Below, in pieces: positions 1 to 9,317 of a stretch of 64,000 bases of DNA. The notes beneath the pieces were generated by a model that had not been told where the DNA came from, made no database searches, and saw nothing but the letters and a program-made list of their open reading frames with translations. Each line of letters opens with the position of its first letter. Positions within the stretch are counted from its first letter, which is position 1. The translations under genes were made by a program, and so were the position numbers. This DNA is from Actinomycetospora endophytica (GTDB taxonomy: Bacteria; Actinomycetota; Actinomycetes; Mycobacteriales; Pseudonocardiaceae), in the NCBI RefSeq assembly GCF_021026375.1, contig NZ_JAJNDB010000001.1, forward strand, positions 1,922,001-1,986,000, written 5' to 3'.

Positions 1-3000
1 CGGCCCGGGGCCGGGGAGCTCGTGGGTTGCCCGTTCGGCCTGTTCGGCGAGGGCGCGGGCGCGGTCGTGTTGGCCGATGGCGGCCTGCGCCGACGCCAGG
101 TCGGCGAGGGCGCGGGCGCGTTCGCCCGGGTCGAGGACCTCGCGGGCGGCTTGTTCGGCGCGGGTAGCAATGGTGGCGGCCAGGTCGTTCTCGCCGGAGG
201 CGCCGAGCGCCCGGGCCAGGTGGGCAAGGGCGAGCGTGCGGGGCCCGGCTTCGGAGATCTCGTGGGCGGCCCGTTCGGCCCGTCCGGCGAACTCACGGGC
301 GCGATGGTGCTGGCCGATCGCGGCCAGCACCGACGCCAGGTCGGCGAGGGCGCGGGCGCGTTCGCCCGGGTCGGGAACCGAGCGGGTGGCGAGTGCGGCC
401 TGGGTGACGATGGTGGCGCCGCGATCGCGCTGGCCGATGGCGGCCAACGCCTCGGCCAGGTCAGCCAGGGCGCGGGCGCGTTCGCCCGGGTCGAGAACCT
501 CGGGGAGCTCGTGGATGACTTGTTCGGCGCGGGATGCGATGGCCGCGGCCCGGCCGTGCTCGCCGGCGGCGCCCACAGCCCGGGCCAGGTGGGCGAAGCC
601 GCTTGCGAGGGCGTAGAGGAACCGGCCGCGTCCTCCGGGGTCGGGGAGCTCGTGGATGACTTGTTCGGCGTGGGTAGCTAGGGCCGCGGCACGGTCGTGC
701 TCGCCGGCGGCGCCCAGCGCCTCGACCAGTTCGGTGAGGCTCTCGGCGCGGTCGCCCAAGTCGGTGCTCGCCCGGGCGGCCTCTTCGGCGCGGGTGGCAA
801 TGGCGGTCGCGCGGTCGTGCTCGCCTGCGACGGCTAAGCCCTCGGCCAGGTTGGCGAGGACCCAGGCGCGGTACCTAGGCTCGAGGATCTGGTGGGTGAT
901 CTGTTCGGCGCGGGTGGCATTGGCCGCGGCGCGGTCGTGCTCGCCGGCGGCGGCCAGCGCCCGGACCAGGGTCACGAGGGCGCGGGCACGGTCGTCGGGG
1001 TGGGAGATCTCCCGTGCGGCCTGTTCGGCGCGGTCGTATTCGCCCGCGGCGGCCAGCGCCCCCGCCAAAGCGGTGAGGACGTCCGCGCGGGCGCCCGGCT
1101 CGAGAATCTCGCGGGCGGTTTGTTCGGCGCGGGTGGCAATGGCCGCGACCTGGTCGTGCTCGCCGGCGACGGCCAAGCCCTCGGCCAGGTTGGTGAGCAC
1201 CCTGGCGCGGCTGGCGGGATCGGGGATATCGCGGGCGGCTTGTTCGGCGCGGGTGGCAATGGCCGCGGCCCGGTCGTGCTCGCCGGCGACGCTCAGCGCC
1301 CTCGCCAGGGCGGCGAGGGCCCGGGGACGGTACCCGGAGCCCAGGATATCGAGGGCGGCTTGTTCGGCCTGGGTGGCGATGGTGGCGGCGCGGTCGTGGT
1401 CGCCGGCGGCGCCGAGCGCCCCCGCCAGGGCGGTGAGGGCCTCGGCGCGGTCGAGCGGGTCGTAGATCTCGTGGGTGGTCTGTTCGGCGGCGATCGCGAT
1501 GGCGATGGCCGTCGCGCGGTCGTCCTCGCCGGCGTCAGCCAACGCCCTGGCGAGCGCGGCGAGGGCTTTGGCCCGATCTCCATCATGGTCGGTGATCTCA
1601 CCGGCGGCTTTCTGAACCAAGGTCACAAGCAGGGCGCGGTCGTCAGTGGCGTCGGCCGCTGGGATGAGCCTGCACAGCGCCGAGGCCCGCTTCTCTGGAT
1701 CGCGGATCCCTTCAGCGAGCGCAAGCGCTCGGGCTGGAGAGCCCAGTCGCTGCCACACCGCTGGAAGCGCTTCCGGGACATGGGTGTTGCGGGCGGACAG
1801 CTCGTCAGCGGAGTAACTGAGCACCAGCAGCACCGCGAGTTGATCAGACCCATCCGCGCGGCGAACGAGGTCGACCACCGTGGCGATCTCGGTGAGGGCG
1901 AGTGCATCGCCTCCGGTGAGGTCGAGCATCCGGTCGTGGCGAGCACGGTCAGTGGCGAGCGCGACCAGCCGCGAACGATCATCGGCGGCCACGAGCATGC
2001 GGACGTATCCCCGGAGCAGGTAGGTGGGGGTGTCTGGGGGCCAGCCCTGCTGGCGATAGTGGTCGGCCCAGGTGTGCAACCGGTCCCGGTAGCCCTGCAG
2101 CTGATGACCGAACTGCTCGGCGGCGGTCTTGCGGAGCGTTTCGTGTGCGAACAAGTAGACCCGCTCCCCGGTACGCCCTGCTGGAGCGGTCCGGGAGGTG
2201 CGACCAGCGACGGTGCGGCCGAAGACACCCCCCAGGAGCGGCTCGAGCTGGTAAGGCGGAGCGCCAGTGAGTCCGATGAGATCGGACAGTGTGAGTCCGC
2301 CGCCGGAGGCGGTGATCAGGCCGGCGACGTCTTGGTGTAGGGACGGTCCGCGCAGAACATCGCTGAGCTCGTCCTTGGCCTCGCGGGCGATATCCAACGC
2401 CCGGTTAGAGGCGCTCAGCTCGCGTGGAATGACCTTCCGTAGTGGGTGCGCGCTCTTGACGTCGCCGGGGATCCCCGGGCTGCCGCGGCTGGCGAGTAGT
2501 ACCCGCAGGCCGGGGGCAGGTGTCCGTGGGAGCAGCGAGGCGATGCTGGGCAAGCCGGCGGTATCGCTGGTGTCCTCGTCGAGGCCATCGAGGATCAGCA
2601 CCAGGCGGCGGCGGAACGCGTGGGAGGTCTCGGCGGCCTGGTTCAGCAGTCGTAGCAGGTGGCCTGAGCGGGCGTGCGCGGCGCGTAGCGGTTCGACGGC
2701 CTCTCCGGTCATCGCGGCGAGTTGTTCGATGAGGGCTTCGGTGTAGGCGGCGCTGTCGGATTGGCTGAGGTAGCGGGTGGTGATGAAGAACGACACCACG
2801 TCGACCTCGGCCGGGGGGTGGAGCGCGAACCAGGACATCAGTGCGGTTTTCCCGGCCCAGGGCTTGGCCTGCCACCACGCATACCGTTCGTCGCCGGCGC
2901 AGAAGCGCACCAGCTCGTCGAGCTCCGCTTCCCGGCCTAGCAACTGGTCGGGCGCGATGTCGACGACCTGCGCGTGGTAGCCGCTCAACGTGAGCGTGCT

Positions 3001-3753
3001 CTGGGAGGGCGGCACCACGTCCGGCAGCAGGCCACTGGGATCGACATCAAGATGGAGTTGTTCGAGCAGCTCGGTGCGCCGCAGGGCTGAGGTGCCGAGC
3101 GCGGCGTCCAGCCGGACGGCTGTGAGCCGAGCGGTGCTCTCGGTCGGGTAGTGCCGGGCGATCACCCCGACGATGCGCCGGCCAACCCACACCGAGGCCC
3201 CGGACATCCCTTCCCAGGGGGAGCCGTCGTCGACCCGCGGGTCGGGCGGCGCCGGAACCTGGACCTCGAGGGTGCGGCTGCGGAAGTTCGCCAGCAGCGG
3301 CGCAGTCCCGACGATGTGGCTGGGGTCGCGGTACCGGTCTTGGCCGTCCTCCGGTTCGGGCACGCTGCCGTCGGCATTCTTGAGCTTCCACCACGGGAAC
3401 CCGACGGCCTGCACGGTGATCACGGCCGCCCGCGAACCCAGAGCACCGAAGTAGACGGGCGCCACGGCGTGATCGCGTTCGGGAACTCGAACGACGCCGA
3501 GGTCGACGTCCGGGTCGGGGTCGGTCCACCACGACTCGGCCGGTGCGCCCCAGGTCTCGGGGGTACCGGGGGCGAGCTGCACCCGCACCTTGGTGGCCGC
3601 CGCGAGCACGTGCGCCGCGGTGAGGACGCGGCCCTCGGCGATCAGATAGCCCGAGCCCCGCCGCCGACCCCCGGGATGGGTCACTGTGAGCTGGACGACC
3701 CGTGCCGGTTCGGGGCCCTTATTCATCCCCGGCGGGGTCGACGGGGTACTCAT
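1..3753 (-). CDS. Trypsin-STAND NTPase-TPR protein (3' end outside window)
   Basis: An open frame of 1251 codons with no stop before the left edge, so the C terminus is missing. Residues 1-200 are a trypsin-fold serine protease with His48 (LTAAHVL), Asp84 (DVDLGVV) and Ser184 (GMSGASV). A P-loop NTPase follows: KPWAGKTAL with Lys302 and a Walker B LVLILDGLDED around residue 389, the NACHT-like STAND signature. From about residue 690 to the edge come a dozen or more TPR-like helical repeats of about 40 residues (core ALAAAGEHDRAAAIATRAEQ). The ATG overlaps the stop of the upstream Trypco2 gene as ATGA, so the two are translationally coupled. Family knowledge suggests a sensor (TPR) that drives NTPase oligomerisation and protease activation in biological conflict; the target is unknown. 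Confidence 0.85.
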   Translation of the reverse strand, partial: MSTPSTPPGMNKGPEPARVVQLTVTHPGGRRRGSGYLIAEGRVLTAAHVLAAATKVRVQLAPGTPETWGAPAESWWTDPDPDVDLGVVRVPERDHAVAPVYFGALGSRAAVITVQAVGFPWWKLKNADGSVPEPEDGQDRYRDPSHIVGTAPLLANFRSRTLEVQVPAPPDPRVDDGSPWEGMSGASVWVGRRIVGVIARHYPTESTARLTAVRLDAALGTSALRRTELLEQLHLDVDPSGLLPDVVPPSQSTLTLSGYHAQVVDIAPDQLLGREAELDELVRFCAGDERYAWWQAKPWAGKTALMSWFALHPPAEVDVVSFFITTRYLSQSDSAAYTEALIEQLAAMTGEAVEPLRAAHARSGHLLRLLNQAAETSHAFRRRLVLILDGLDEDTSDTAGLPSIASLLPRTPAPGLRVLLASRGSPGIPGDVKSAHPLRKVIPRELSASNRALDIAREAKDELSDVLRGPSLHQDVAGLITASGGGLTLSDLIGLTGAPPYQLEPLLGGVFGRTVAGRTSRTAPAGRTGERVYLFAHETLRKTAAEQFGHQLQGYRDRLHTWADHYRQQGWPPDTPTYLLRGYVRMLVAADDRSRLVALATDRARHDRMLDLTGGDALALTEIATVVDLVRRADGSDQLAVLLVLSYSADELSARNTHVPEALPAVWQRLGSPARALALAEGIRDPEKRASALCRLIPAADATDDRALLVTLVQKAAGEITDHDGDRAKALAALARALADAGEDDRATAIAIAIAAEQTTHEIYDPLDRAEALTALAGALGAAGDHDRAATIATQAEQAALDILGSGYRPRALAALARALSVAGEHDRAAAIATRAEQAARDIPDPASRARVLTNLAEGLAVAGEHDQVAAIATRAEQTAREILEPGARADVLTALAGALAAAGEYDRAEQAAREISHPDDRARALVTLVRALAAAGEHDRAAANATRAEQITHQILEPRYRAWVLANLAEGLAVAGEHDRATAIATRAEEAARASTDLGDRAESLTELVEALGAAGEHDRAAALATHAEQVIHELPDPGGRGRFLYALASGFAHLARAVGAAGEHGRAAAIASRAEQVIHELPEVLDPGERARALADLAEALAAIGQRDRGATIVTQAALATRSVPDPGERARALADLASVLAAIGQHHRAREFAGRAERAAHEISEAGPRTLALAHLARALGASGENDLAATIATRAEQAAREVLDPGERARALADLASAQAAIGQHDRARALAEQAERATHELPGPGP

Positions 3754-4070
3754 CCGGCCTCGTCGTCGAGTTCGCCAGGCACCTCATCTCCGGCGATATC
3801 CGGTTTGCGGCCGGCTTGGCTGGTCCGCCGGGGCTGCAACGTCAGTTTGATCTTCTGAGTGTTCGTCGAGGACAGCTTGGCGTCGGCGCCCAACTCGACC
3901 ACCCAGAAGCGCACCTTGGCTCCGGGCTTGGCTTCCTTGTCCACCCCGACGTTGAGCTCCAGCTCGATCGGGCCGAGTTCGAAGCGCAGGTCCTCCTTCT
4001 TCCCAGTCTCGGTCGCGGTGTTCAACTCACTGCGCAGCTGGCTGATCAGCTCCGCCACTTCGATCGCCAT
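3750..4070 (-). CDS. Trypco2 (trypsin-co-occurring domain 2) protein
   Basis: A 106-residue protein with an N-terminal helix (IEVAELISQLRSELNTA) and a beta-rich core reading LRFELGPIELELNV and VRFWVVELGADA, which I recognise from memory as the Trypco2 family found beside trypsin-NTPase genes. A charged tail (GDEVPGELDDEAG) follows the domain. It is the first gene of a two-gene leftward operon with a GGGCGGCGGGAC ribosome site before the ATG, and its stop overlaps the protease start. Inference: it is an adaptor or inhibitor for the protease encoded next. Its biochemical function has not been shown as far as I know. Confidence 0.8.
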   Translation of the reverse strand: MAIEVAELISQLRSELNTATETGKKEDLRFELGPIELELNVGVDKEAKPGAKVRFWVVELGADAKLSSTNTQKIKLTLQPRRTSQAGRKPDIAGDEVPGELDDEAG

Positions 4071-4291
4071 GTCCCGCCGCCCCCATCGGTGCCCCGACTA
4101 AGCATGGATACCGCACGACAGCGAACCGATGAGACGCCACAGTCTGGGATCGATCCGCATCCGCGAGCACGATGACGCAGACTCCCACAGTCCGCCAGGC
4201 TCCTCTTCCGCCGCCGCTCTTCTCAAAGGTCCAGTTTCCGAAGGTCGGGTCGGGGCGAGCCTGGCCGATCCGGCCGAGGTGGGCGTTGCGG

Positions 4292-4951
4292 TTACACGGG
4301 ACAGAGGTCGAGCAGCCCGGCTCGGATCGACGCCCGCGCCGTAGCGATATCCGTTGGCCCCGCCGCAGCGAGGAAGCTTGCCGCGTTGTCGGGACTCTGA
4401 GCGCCATAACGGACGAGCTCGCAGGCGATAAGGCCGCCAGTCCAGCCGGACTGCTCGGTGTCGGACATGTACTGCTGCTCCTCTTTATAGGAGGGCGTGG
4501 GCACGTTGAACCGCGTACCCAGGTAGTAGGTGTAGGCCGAGGTCTGCAGGTCGGTGGGCCCGAGGCCTGTGTCCCAGCTCGTGGTCGACGAGCCGGACCC
4601 GCCGGAGCTGGTGCCGGAGCTGCTGGCGCTGGACGAGGTGGAGCTGTGGTTGCTGATGAGGACCCCGGCGAGCACGACTGCGACGGCGGCGATGGCCAGG
4701 GCGATCCACGGCCAGGCAGTCCGGGTCTTATCCGCCGGTGACATAGGCGGCGCAGTGGCGCCCGCCGGAAAGGGGGGAGGTCCGGCCGTGGCGGTGGGCC
4801 CGGTGAACATGGCGCTGCCGGAGCGCGTCCCGCTTGCGGGCCCAACCCCGGTCGACGCGGCGAACTCGCCGGCGGGTGTGGGGCTGGGCGTGGGGTTCGG
4901 TGTCCATTGCCCGGTGTTCGGGTCACGTCTCCAGCCGGTGGTGGTGCTCAT
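4292..4951 (-). CDS. Single-pass membrane protein with DUF732-like extracytoplasmic domain
   Basis: A 219-residue protein. The start used is the ATG after GGGGACCAGGA rather than one 18 codons upstream. Layout: a short N-terminal motif GWRRDPNTGQWTPNP, a Pro/Gly-rich linker, one membrane segment (residues 80-99), a Ser/Gly-rich spacer, and a C-terminal domain with two cysteines (Cys177, Cys217) in the contexts GGLIACELVRYG and GLLDLCPV. That cysteine pattern and the ending resemble the mycobacterial DUF732 secreted domain; the match is by eye. The GW-x-W motif recurs at the C terminus of the PrsW-like protease in the divergent operon. Role unknown; inferred to be a surface partner of the neighbouring signalling genes. 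Confidence 0.65.
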   Translation of the reverse strand: MSTTTGWRRDPNTGQWTPNPTPSPTPAGEFAASTGVGPASGTRSGSAMFTGPTATAGPPPFPAGATAPPMSPADKTRTAWPWIALAIAAVAVVLAGVLISNHSSTSSSASSSGTSSGGSGSSTTSWDTGLGPTDLQTSAYTYYLGTRFNVPTPSYKEEQQYMSDTEQSGWTGGLIACELVRYGAQSPDNAASFLAAAGPTDIATARASIRAGLLDLCPV

Positions 4952-5144
4952 TCCTGGTCCCCGATCGATGTCTCTAGCCCGGTCGCCGCTTCCTCGCGCC
5001 AGCAAGAGCCGGTGTTACCGGTGTCGCTCGAAAGGGTGGTGTAGGCGAACCGGCGGGTTGGTTCGCTAACGCAACGTCCGCGGCGGCGATGTGTTGGTCG
5101 TCCGGCCACGGTGGCCGGCCGGGGCTGTCGTCGGGGGACTTCTG

Positions 5145-6032
5145 ATGAGCCAGACCTGCCGCTGCGGAGCGCAGCTGCTGGCGTCGGTGACGTTCTGTGT
5201 GGAGTGCGGTGCTTCAGCCGCCCCGCAGCTGCTCGTGGCCGCGGCAGCCACCCGCGCCGAGCACCCGCTCGCCGGCTGGAGCGTCGCGGCGTCTCCAGCC
5301 CTGCCCCACCGCTCCTACGCCGCCGCCCCGCAGCGCCCATCGCGAGCGGGCACGGGGGCGGGCTGGCCCCGGACGCTGTGGATCACAGTGGGCGCGGCGA
5401 CGGTCACGCTGGTGCTGCTCGTGGTCGGCGCGGTCCTCGCGGCGCGGGCCTCGGCGCCGGCGGTGGCCGCCGCCGCCCCGATCGCCTCGGCGCCGCCGGC
5501 CGCCGCGACCGGCCCCGGTTCCTACGCGTCGTCCTCCCCGGGATCGTCCTCGTCCGGTTCGGGCGCTACCGCGGCGACCTACCCGGGCGAGAGCAGCCCG
5601 TCGACCCCAGGCTCTACGTCGGCGGGATCGTCGTCGGAGGCGACGTCGTCGTCGGGCGCGCAGGAGGAGCTGACGTCGATGGCGTCCTCGGACAGCGCCG
5701 AGGTCTCCAGCCTGGCCGACCAGTGGGTGCCGCAGCTGTCGTCGAAGCAGCTCGGCATGGTCGTGCAGGGCGTGACGTACGACTATCCCGCGATCCTGGC
5801 CGACCATGAGGCGCTGCGCTCCCGATACCCGCAGGCGCGGCTGCTGCTCTCCGATGACTGGCCGGTGTTCAACGGCACCGGCTACTGGGTGACCGTGGTC
5901 GCCGAGCCGTTCTCCACCGCCGATGGCGCCAACGCCTGGTGCGACCAGCAAGGCATCGGCCCCAACGACTGCTTCGCCAAGAAGCTCTCCCACACCTCCG
6001 GGCCGCAGGGCACCACCAAGCTCCGCTCCTGA
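5145..6032 (+). CDS. Zinc-ribbon, single-pass membrane protein
   Basis: A 295-residue protein. The ATG after GGGGGAC is chosen because the zinc ribbon begins there: Cys5-x-Cys7 and Cys18-x2-Cys21 (CRCG, CVECG). A linker, one membrane segment (79-100) and a long Ser/Gly/Ala-rich stalk lead to a C-terminal domain of about 110 residues with LADQWVPQLSSKQLGMVVQG and a WCDQQGIGPNDCF cysteine pair. The topology implies a cytoplasmic ribbon and an extracytoplasmic sensing or binding domain. It heads the rightward vWA-PP2C-kinase-PrsW operon and is divergent from the DUF732-like gene. I do not recognise the C-terminal domain as a named family. A role as envelope-facing input to the triad is inference. 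Confidence 0.7.
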   Translation: MSQTCRCGAQLLASVTFCVECGASAAPQLLVAAAATRAEHPLAGWSVAASPALPHRSYAAAPQRPSRAGTGAGWPRTLWITVGAATVTLVLLVVGAVLAARASAPAVAAAAPIASAPPAAATGPGSYASSSPGSSSSGSGATAATYPGESSPSTPGSTSAGSSSEATSSSGAQEELTSMASSDSAEVSSLADQWVPQLSSKQLGMVVQGVTYDYPAILADHEALRSRYPQARLLLSDDWPVFNGTGYWVTVVAEPFSTADGANAWCDQQGIGPNDCFAKKLSHTSGPQGTTKLRS

Positions 6033-6132
6033 CACCGGAGCGACTTCGCGTCCGGGGATCCCGCGTGCGCGGTCCCCGCCCGAACTATCCGTCCACCAGC
6101 GCAACCTTCTAGATCATCTCGGGGGAACCATC

Positions 6133-6867
6133 ATGTCTGAGCGCGGCAAGCTGCTGCCGTTCTACCTGGTCATCGACGTGTCGTACTCGATGGACGGGCC
6201 AAAACTGGAGCGGGCCAACAACATCCTGCCGGCGATCGTCGACACCCTGGCCCAGAACCCGATCATCTCCGACAAGGTCCGCTTCGGAATGATCGACTTC
6301 TCCGATGATGCCCAGGTGCGGCTGCCACTGTGCGACCCGTTGGACCCGCACCTGGTGCTGCCCGGGCTGGCCCCCCGAGGGGGCACTTCCTATGGGGCGG
6401 CGTTCTCGATGCTGCGTCAGGCGATTGCCTACGACGTGGCCCAGCTCAAGGCCGACGGGTTCGCCGTGCACCGCCCGGCGGTGTTCTTCATCAGCGACGG
6501 CGAGCCCACCGACCCCGAACGGGGCTGGCGCTCGCAGTTCGCCGCGCTGACCCATTATGACCGGGCCTCCGGGCAGGGCTTCGCGATGTACCCGAACGTG
6601 ATCCCGTTCGGGATCGACCAGGCCAACCCCCGCACCCTGCAGACCTTGATCCACCCGGCGGCCGGGTCGAAGCCGATGCGGATGTTCCTGGCCGACGAGG
6701 GCCAGGACCCCGCGGTGGCGATCAAGGCGATCGCGGAGATTCTAATCTCTAGTGTGCTGGCTTCGGGCGGCAGCCTCGCGGGCGGCGGGTCGGGGATCGT
6801 GCTCCCGCCCGAGGCGGACCTGCCTGGCGGCATCCATTCCGTCGCGGCCGACGAGGACTTCGTGTGA
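6133..6867 (+). CDS. vWA-domain protein, TerY-like (TerY-P triad)
   Basis: A 244-residue, essentially single-domain von Willebrand factor A protein. The metal-ion-dependent adhesion site is complete: DVSYS (Asp15, Ser17, Ser19), Thr85 in GGTSYG and Asp122 in FISDGEPTD. The start is the ATG after CGGGGGAACC; the longer frame upstream is a shadow of the preceding gene. TerY-type vWA proteins are known to be encoded with a PP2C phosphatase and a Ser/Thr-kinase-like protein as the TerY-P phospho-signalling triad, and exactly those two follow. Its stop and the phosphatase start overlap (TGATG). It may scaffold or be phosphorylated by the kinase; the partner is not visible in the sequence. Confidence 0.88.
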   Translation: MSERGKLLPFYLVIDVSYSMDGPKLERANNILPAIVDTLAQNPIISDKVRFGMIDFSDDAQVRLPLCDPLDPHLVLPGLAPRGGTSYGAAFSMLRQAIAYDVAQLKADGFAVHRPAVFFISDGEPTDPERGWRSQFAALTHYDRASGQGFAMYPNVIPFGIDQANPRTLQTLIHPAAGSKPMRMFLADEGQDPAVAIKAIAEILISSVLASGGSLAGGGSGIVLPPEADLPGGIHSVAADEDFV

Positions 6868-7982
6868 TGGGCCGCCCCACGCTGCGCCGCCGAGGCTTCT
6901 TTCGTCGCCCTGACCTCGACGGTGCCACCAGCATGGTCGAGTCCCCCGCCACCTCCCGTGAGACGAACCCGGCGGAGCCCGGCGTCGCCCCGCCCCCCGA
7001 CACCGTCGCCCTGGCGGCGCCGCTCGACGCCGCCCGGGGCGACGGTCCGGCCCGTGCGGTCGCTCCGGCGGCGGCCCGGGCGCCGTATGTGGTGGGTGAC
7101 CCGGGTCGCGCCGCTGGGCAGGTTCGCCCGGCGCCCGACCTGCGGTTCCCGGAACGCCCCGACACCACCGTCGATGGCTACACCGTGGCCGGGCCCGACG
7201 GACGACCCAGTGTCGAGCTGCGCGCTGCCGGGGTGCGGGGGCTGGCGCATCGCTATTACGGCACGGTCCGGCAGGACTCGGCCGCGGTGCGGGTCAGCGT
7301 CGACCAGCGATGGCTGGTGGCTGTGGTCGCCGACGGGGTCTCCGCCGGCGAGCACTCCCACGTCGCCGCCGACACCGCCGCCACCGCCGCGGCCACCGAG
7401 CTGGCCGGCCTGCTGGGCGGCACCGCTCCCGAGGCGATCGACTGGCCGGCGCTGTTCCTCCGGCTGGCCGACCAGGTCGCCCACGCCACCCGCGTTCACC
7501 TGGCCGGGCACGGCATCCACACCGACGGTGAGCTGACTGATCTCGCCGCCCAGGCGGCGACGACCGTGCTCATCGCCGTGCTGGCCCTCGCCTCCGACCC
7601 CGACGGCACCCGGGAGCTGCACCTGATCGGGCTGGGCGACACGTCGGCCTGGACCCTCGACGACTCCGGCTGGAGCTGCCACTACGGCGCCAAGACCCAC
7701 CAGCTGTATGCGTCGTCGGCGACCGCGGCGCTGCCGATCCTGCCGCCCGAGCCCCCGCGACCCGCGCGCACCCAGCTGGGCCGCGGGCAGGTCCTCGCGC
7801 TGGTCACCGACGGGATCGGTGACCCGCTCGGCGACGGCACCGGCGAGGTCGGCGCTTTCCTGGCCGCCCGCTGGCAGGCCCCGCCCACCCCGCTGGAGTT
7901 CGCCGCCCAGGTGGACTTCGCCCGCCGCTCCTACGACGACGACCGCACCGCGATCGTGCTCTGGCCCGAGGAGACCCCGTGA
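6867..7982 (+). CDS. PP2C-family protein phosphatase (TerY-P triad)
   Basis: A 371-residue protein. An N-terminal 115 residues of low complexity (Pro/Ala-rich) precede a PP2C fold: RYYGTVRQDSAAVRV (variant of the first metal motif), VVADGVSAGEHSHVAAD (the DG metal site), LIGLGDTSAWTLD, LVTDGIGDPLGDG and the terminal YDDDRTAIVLW, which carries the last metal aspartates. The start is ATG in the overlap TGATG with the vWA stop; a GTG one codon earlier is equally possible. Metal-dependent dephosphorylation of Ser/Thr substrates is expected. Coupling with vWA and kinase genes by 1-4 bp overlaps argues that all three are made together. Confidence 0.88.
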   Translation: MGRPTLRRRGFFRRPDLDGATSMVESPATSRETNPAEPGVAPPPDTVALAAPLDAARGDGPARAVAPAAARAPYVVGDPGRAAGQVRPAPDLRFPERPDTTVDGYTVAGPDGRPSVELRAAGVRGLAHRYYGTVRQDSAAVRVSVDQRWLVAVVADGVSAGEHSHVAADTAATAAATELAGLLGGTAPEAIDWPALFLRLADQVAHATRVHLAGHGIHTDGELTDLAAQAATTVLIAVLALASDPDGTRELHLIGLGDTSAWTLDDSGWSCHYGAKTHQLYASSATAALPILPPEPPRPARTQLGRGQVLALVTDGIGDPLGDGTGEVGAFLAARWQAPPTPLEFAAQVDFARRSYDDDRTAIVLWPEETP

Positions 7983-9304
7983 CCATCGCCCACGCCACCA
8001 GCCCCGACATCATCTCACCGCACGCGAACGAGATCCGGCGCAGCGAGCTCGGCGAGCTCGGCGACGAGCTCGGCCGCGGCGGCCAGGCCCGCGTCGTTGC
8101 GCTCTCGCAGCTGCGCCTGCCCGATGTCCCCGGGCCGCTGGTGTTCAAGGAGTACAAGCCCGGCCACGCCCCCGCCCACGGGCTGACCGGCATCGTCGCG
8201 CTGCGCAACACCCTTACCCCGGCCCGACGGGCCGCGCTGGACGCCTGCACGGTCTGGCCGGTCCGAGTGGTCCGCGACGGCCCCGAGATCGTCGGAGTGG
8301 TGATGCCGCTCATCGGTGACGGGTTCCTCCAGCAGCGGGCGCTGCCCTCCGGACGGGTCGAGCGGGCGCCCCGCGAGGTGCAGAACCTCTTCGTCGACCC
8401 CGACCTCGCCACCCGGATCGGGATGCCACTGATGCCGCTCGAGGCGCGCCTGACCGTATGCCGCGACCTGGCCGCCGCACTCGCGGTGCTGCACGACCTC
8501 GGAGTCGTCTTCGGCGACATCAACGCCAAGAACGCCCTGTTCCGCCGCGCCAACGCCGCCAGCGTGCTGCTCGTGGACACCGACGCCGTCCGGGTACGGG
8601 GCAGCAGCGCCGTCGTGCGCCAGCTGAACTCCCCGGACTGGGAGCCCCCCGAAGGCGAGATCCTCAGCCAGGCCACCGACGTCTACAAGTTCGGGCTGTT
8701 CCTGCTGCGCACTCTGAGCCCCAGCGCCCAAGCCTCCGTCGCGCGCGACGCCACCCGTGCCGCGGCCCTGCTCGAGGGCACCGGCCGCACGCTGCTCGAC
8801 CTGACCCTCCACCCCGACCCCGCCGAGCGGCCCAGCGCCGCCCACTGGGCCAACTACCTCAGCGAGCGCGTCGCCGCCCTCCGCGGCTGGGCCAACGGAC
8901 ACCGCGACCCCCAGGAACGCCAGCACACCGCGGCGGCTCAGGCAACCGGCGCCGGTCAGCGCCAGGACGACAAGGGTGTCTCGGTTGTCGCCCAGCGACC
9001 GGCACCCGCCGACAGGCCCAACGCGCTCCCGGTCGGAGCCGGCGCCAATGTGTTTCCGCTGCGACCCACGACACCGACCACCCCCCACGACGCCGCCCCG
9101 CAGACAGCCGGCTCCTGCGAGCCGGCCGCCAACGACGGCACACCACCGGTCCTGGTGACGACTGGGGCATCGCGAGGGCGCCACAGCGCCACAAGTGACG
9201 CTGACGACTCCGGCGCGCCTGCGCGGGCCGACATCGGATCGGCAGAGACGCCGAGCCCATCCGTTCCTGTCTCGTCGGGCCGGCACGCCCGCCCGAGCTC
9301 GTGA
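7979..9304 (+). CDS. Protein-kinase-like protein (TerY-P triad)
   Basis: A 441-residue protein starting at GTG, which overlaps the phosphatase stop (GTGA). A kinase-fold region is visible: glycine-rich loop GDELGRGGQARV (about 29-40), candidate ATP lysine Lys57 in VFKEYK, a catalytic-loop equivalent FGDINAKN (Asp180, Asn185) and LLVDTDAV (Asp200 region) in place of DFG. HRD and DFG are therefore altered but the acidic residues and Asn are kept, as in other triad kinases. The final 130 residues are disordered. Predicted to phosphorylate itself or a triad partner and be reversed by the PP2C protein. Whether it is catalytically active is uncertain. Confidence 0.8.
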   Translation: MTIAHATSPDIISPHANEIRRSELGELGDELGRGGQARVVALSQLRLPDVPGPLVFKEYKPGHAPAHGLTGIVALRNTLTPARRAALDACTVWPVRVVRDGPEIVGVVMPLIGDGFLQQRALPSGRVERAPREVQNLFVDPDLATRIGMPLMPLEARLTVCRDLAAALAVLHDLGVVFGDINAKNALFRRANAASVLLVDTDAVRVRGSSAVVRQLNSPDWEPPEGEILSQATDVYKFGLFLLRTLSPSAQASVARDATRAAALLEGTGRTLLDLTLHPDPAERPSAAHWANYLSERVAALRGWANGHRDPQERQHTAAAQATGAGQRQDDKGVSVVAQRPAPADRPNALPVGAGANVFPLRPTTPTTPHDAAPQTAGSCEPAANDGTPPVLVTTGASRGRHSATSDADDSGAPARADIGSAETPSPSVPVSSGRHARPSS

Positions 9305-9317
9305 TCAGGAGTCGTCG

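Noticed and set aside
892-2340. 482-codon rightward frame over the TPR region
   Set aside because: It is the mirror of the leftward trypsin-STAND-TPR gene; its Gly/Val-rich sequence has no domain, while the minus strand gives catalytic and Walker motifs.
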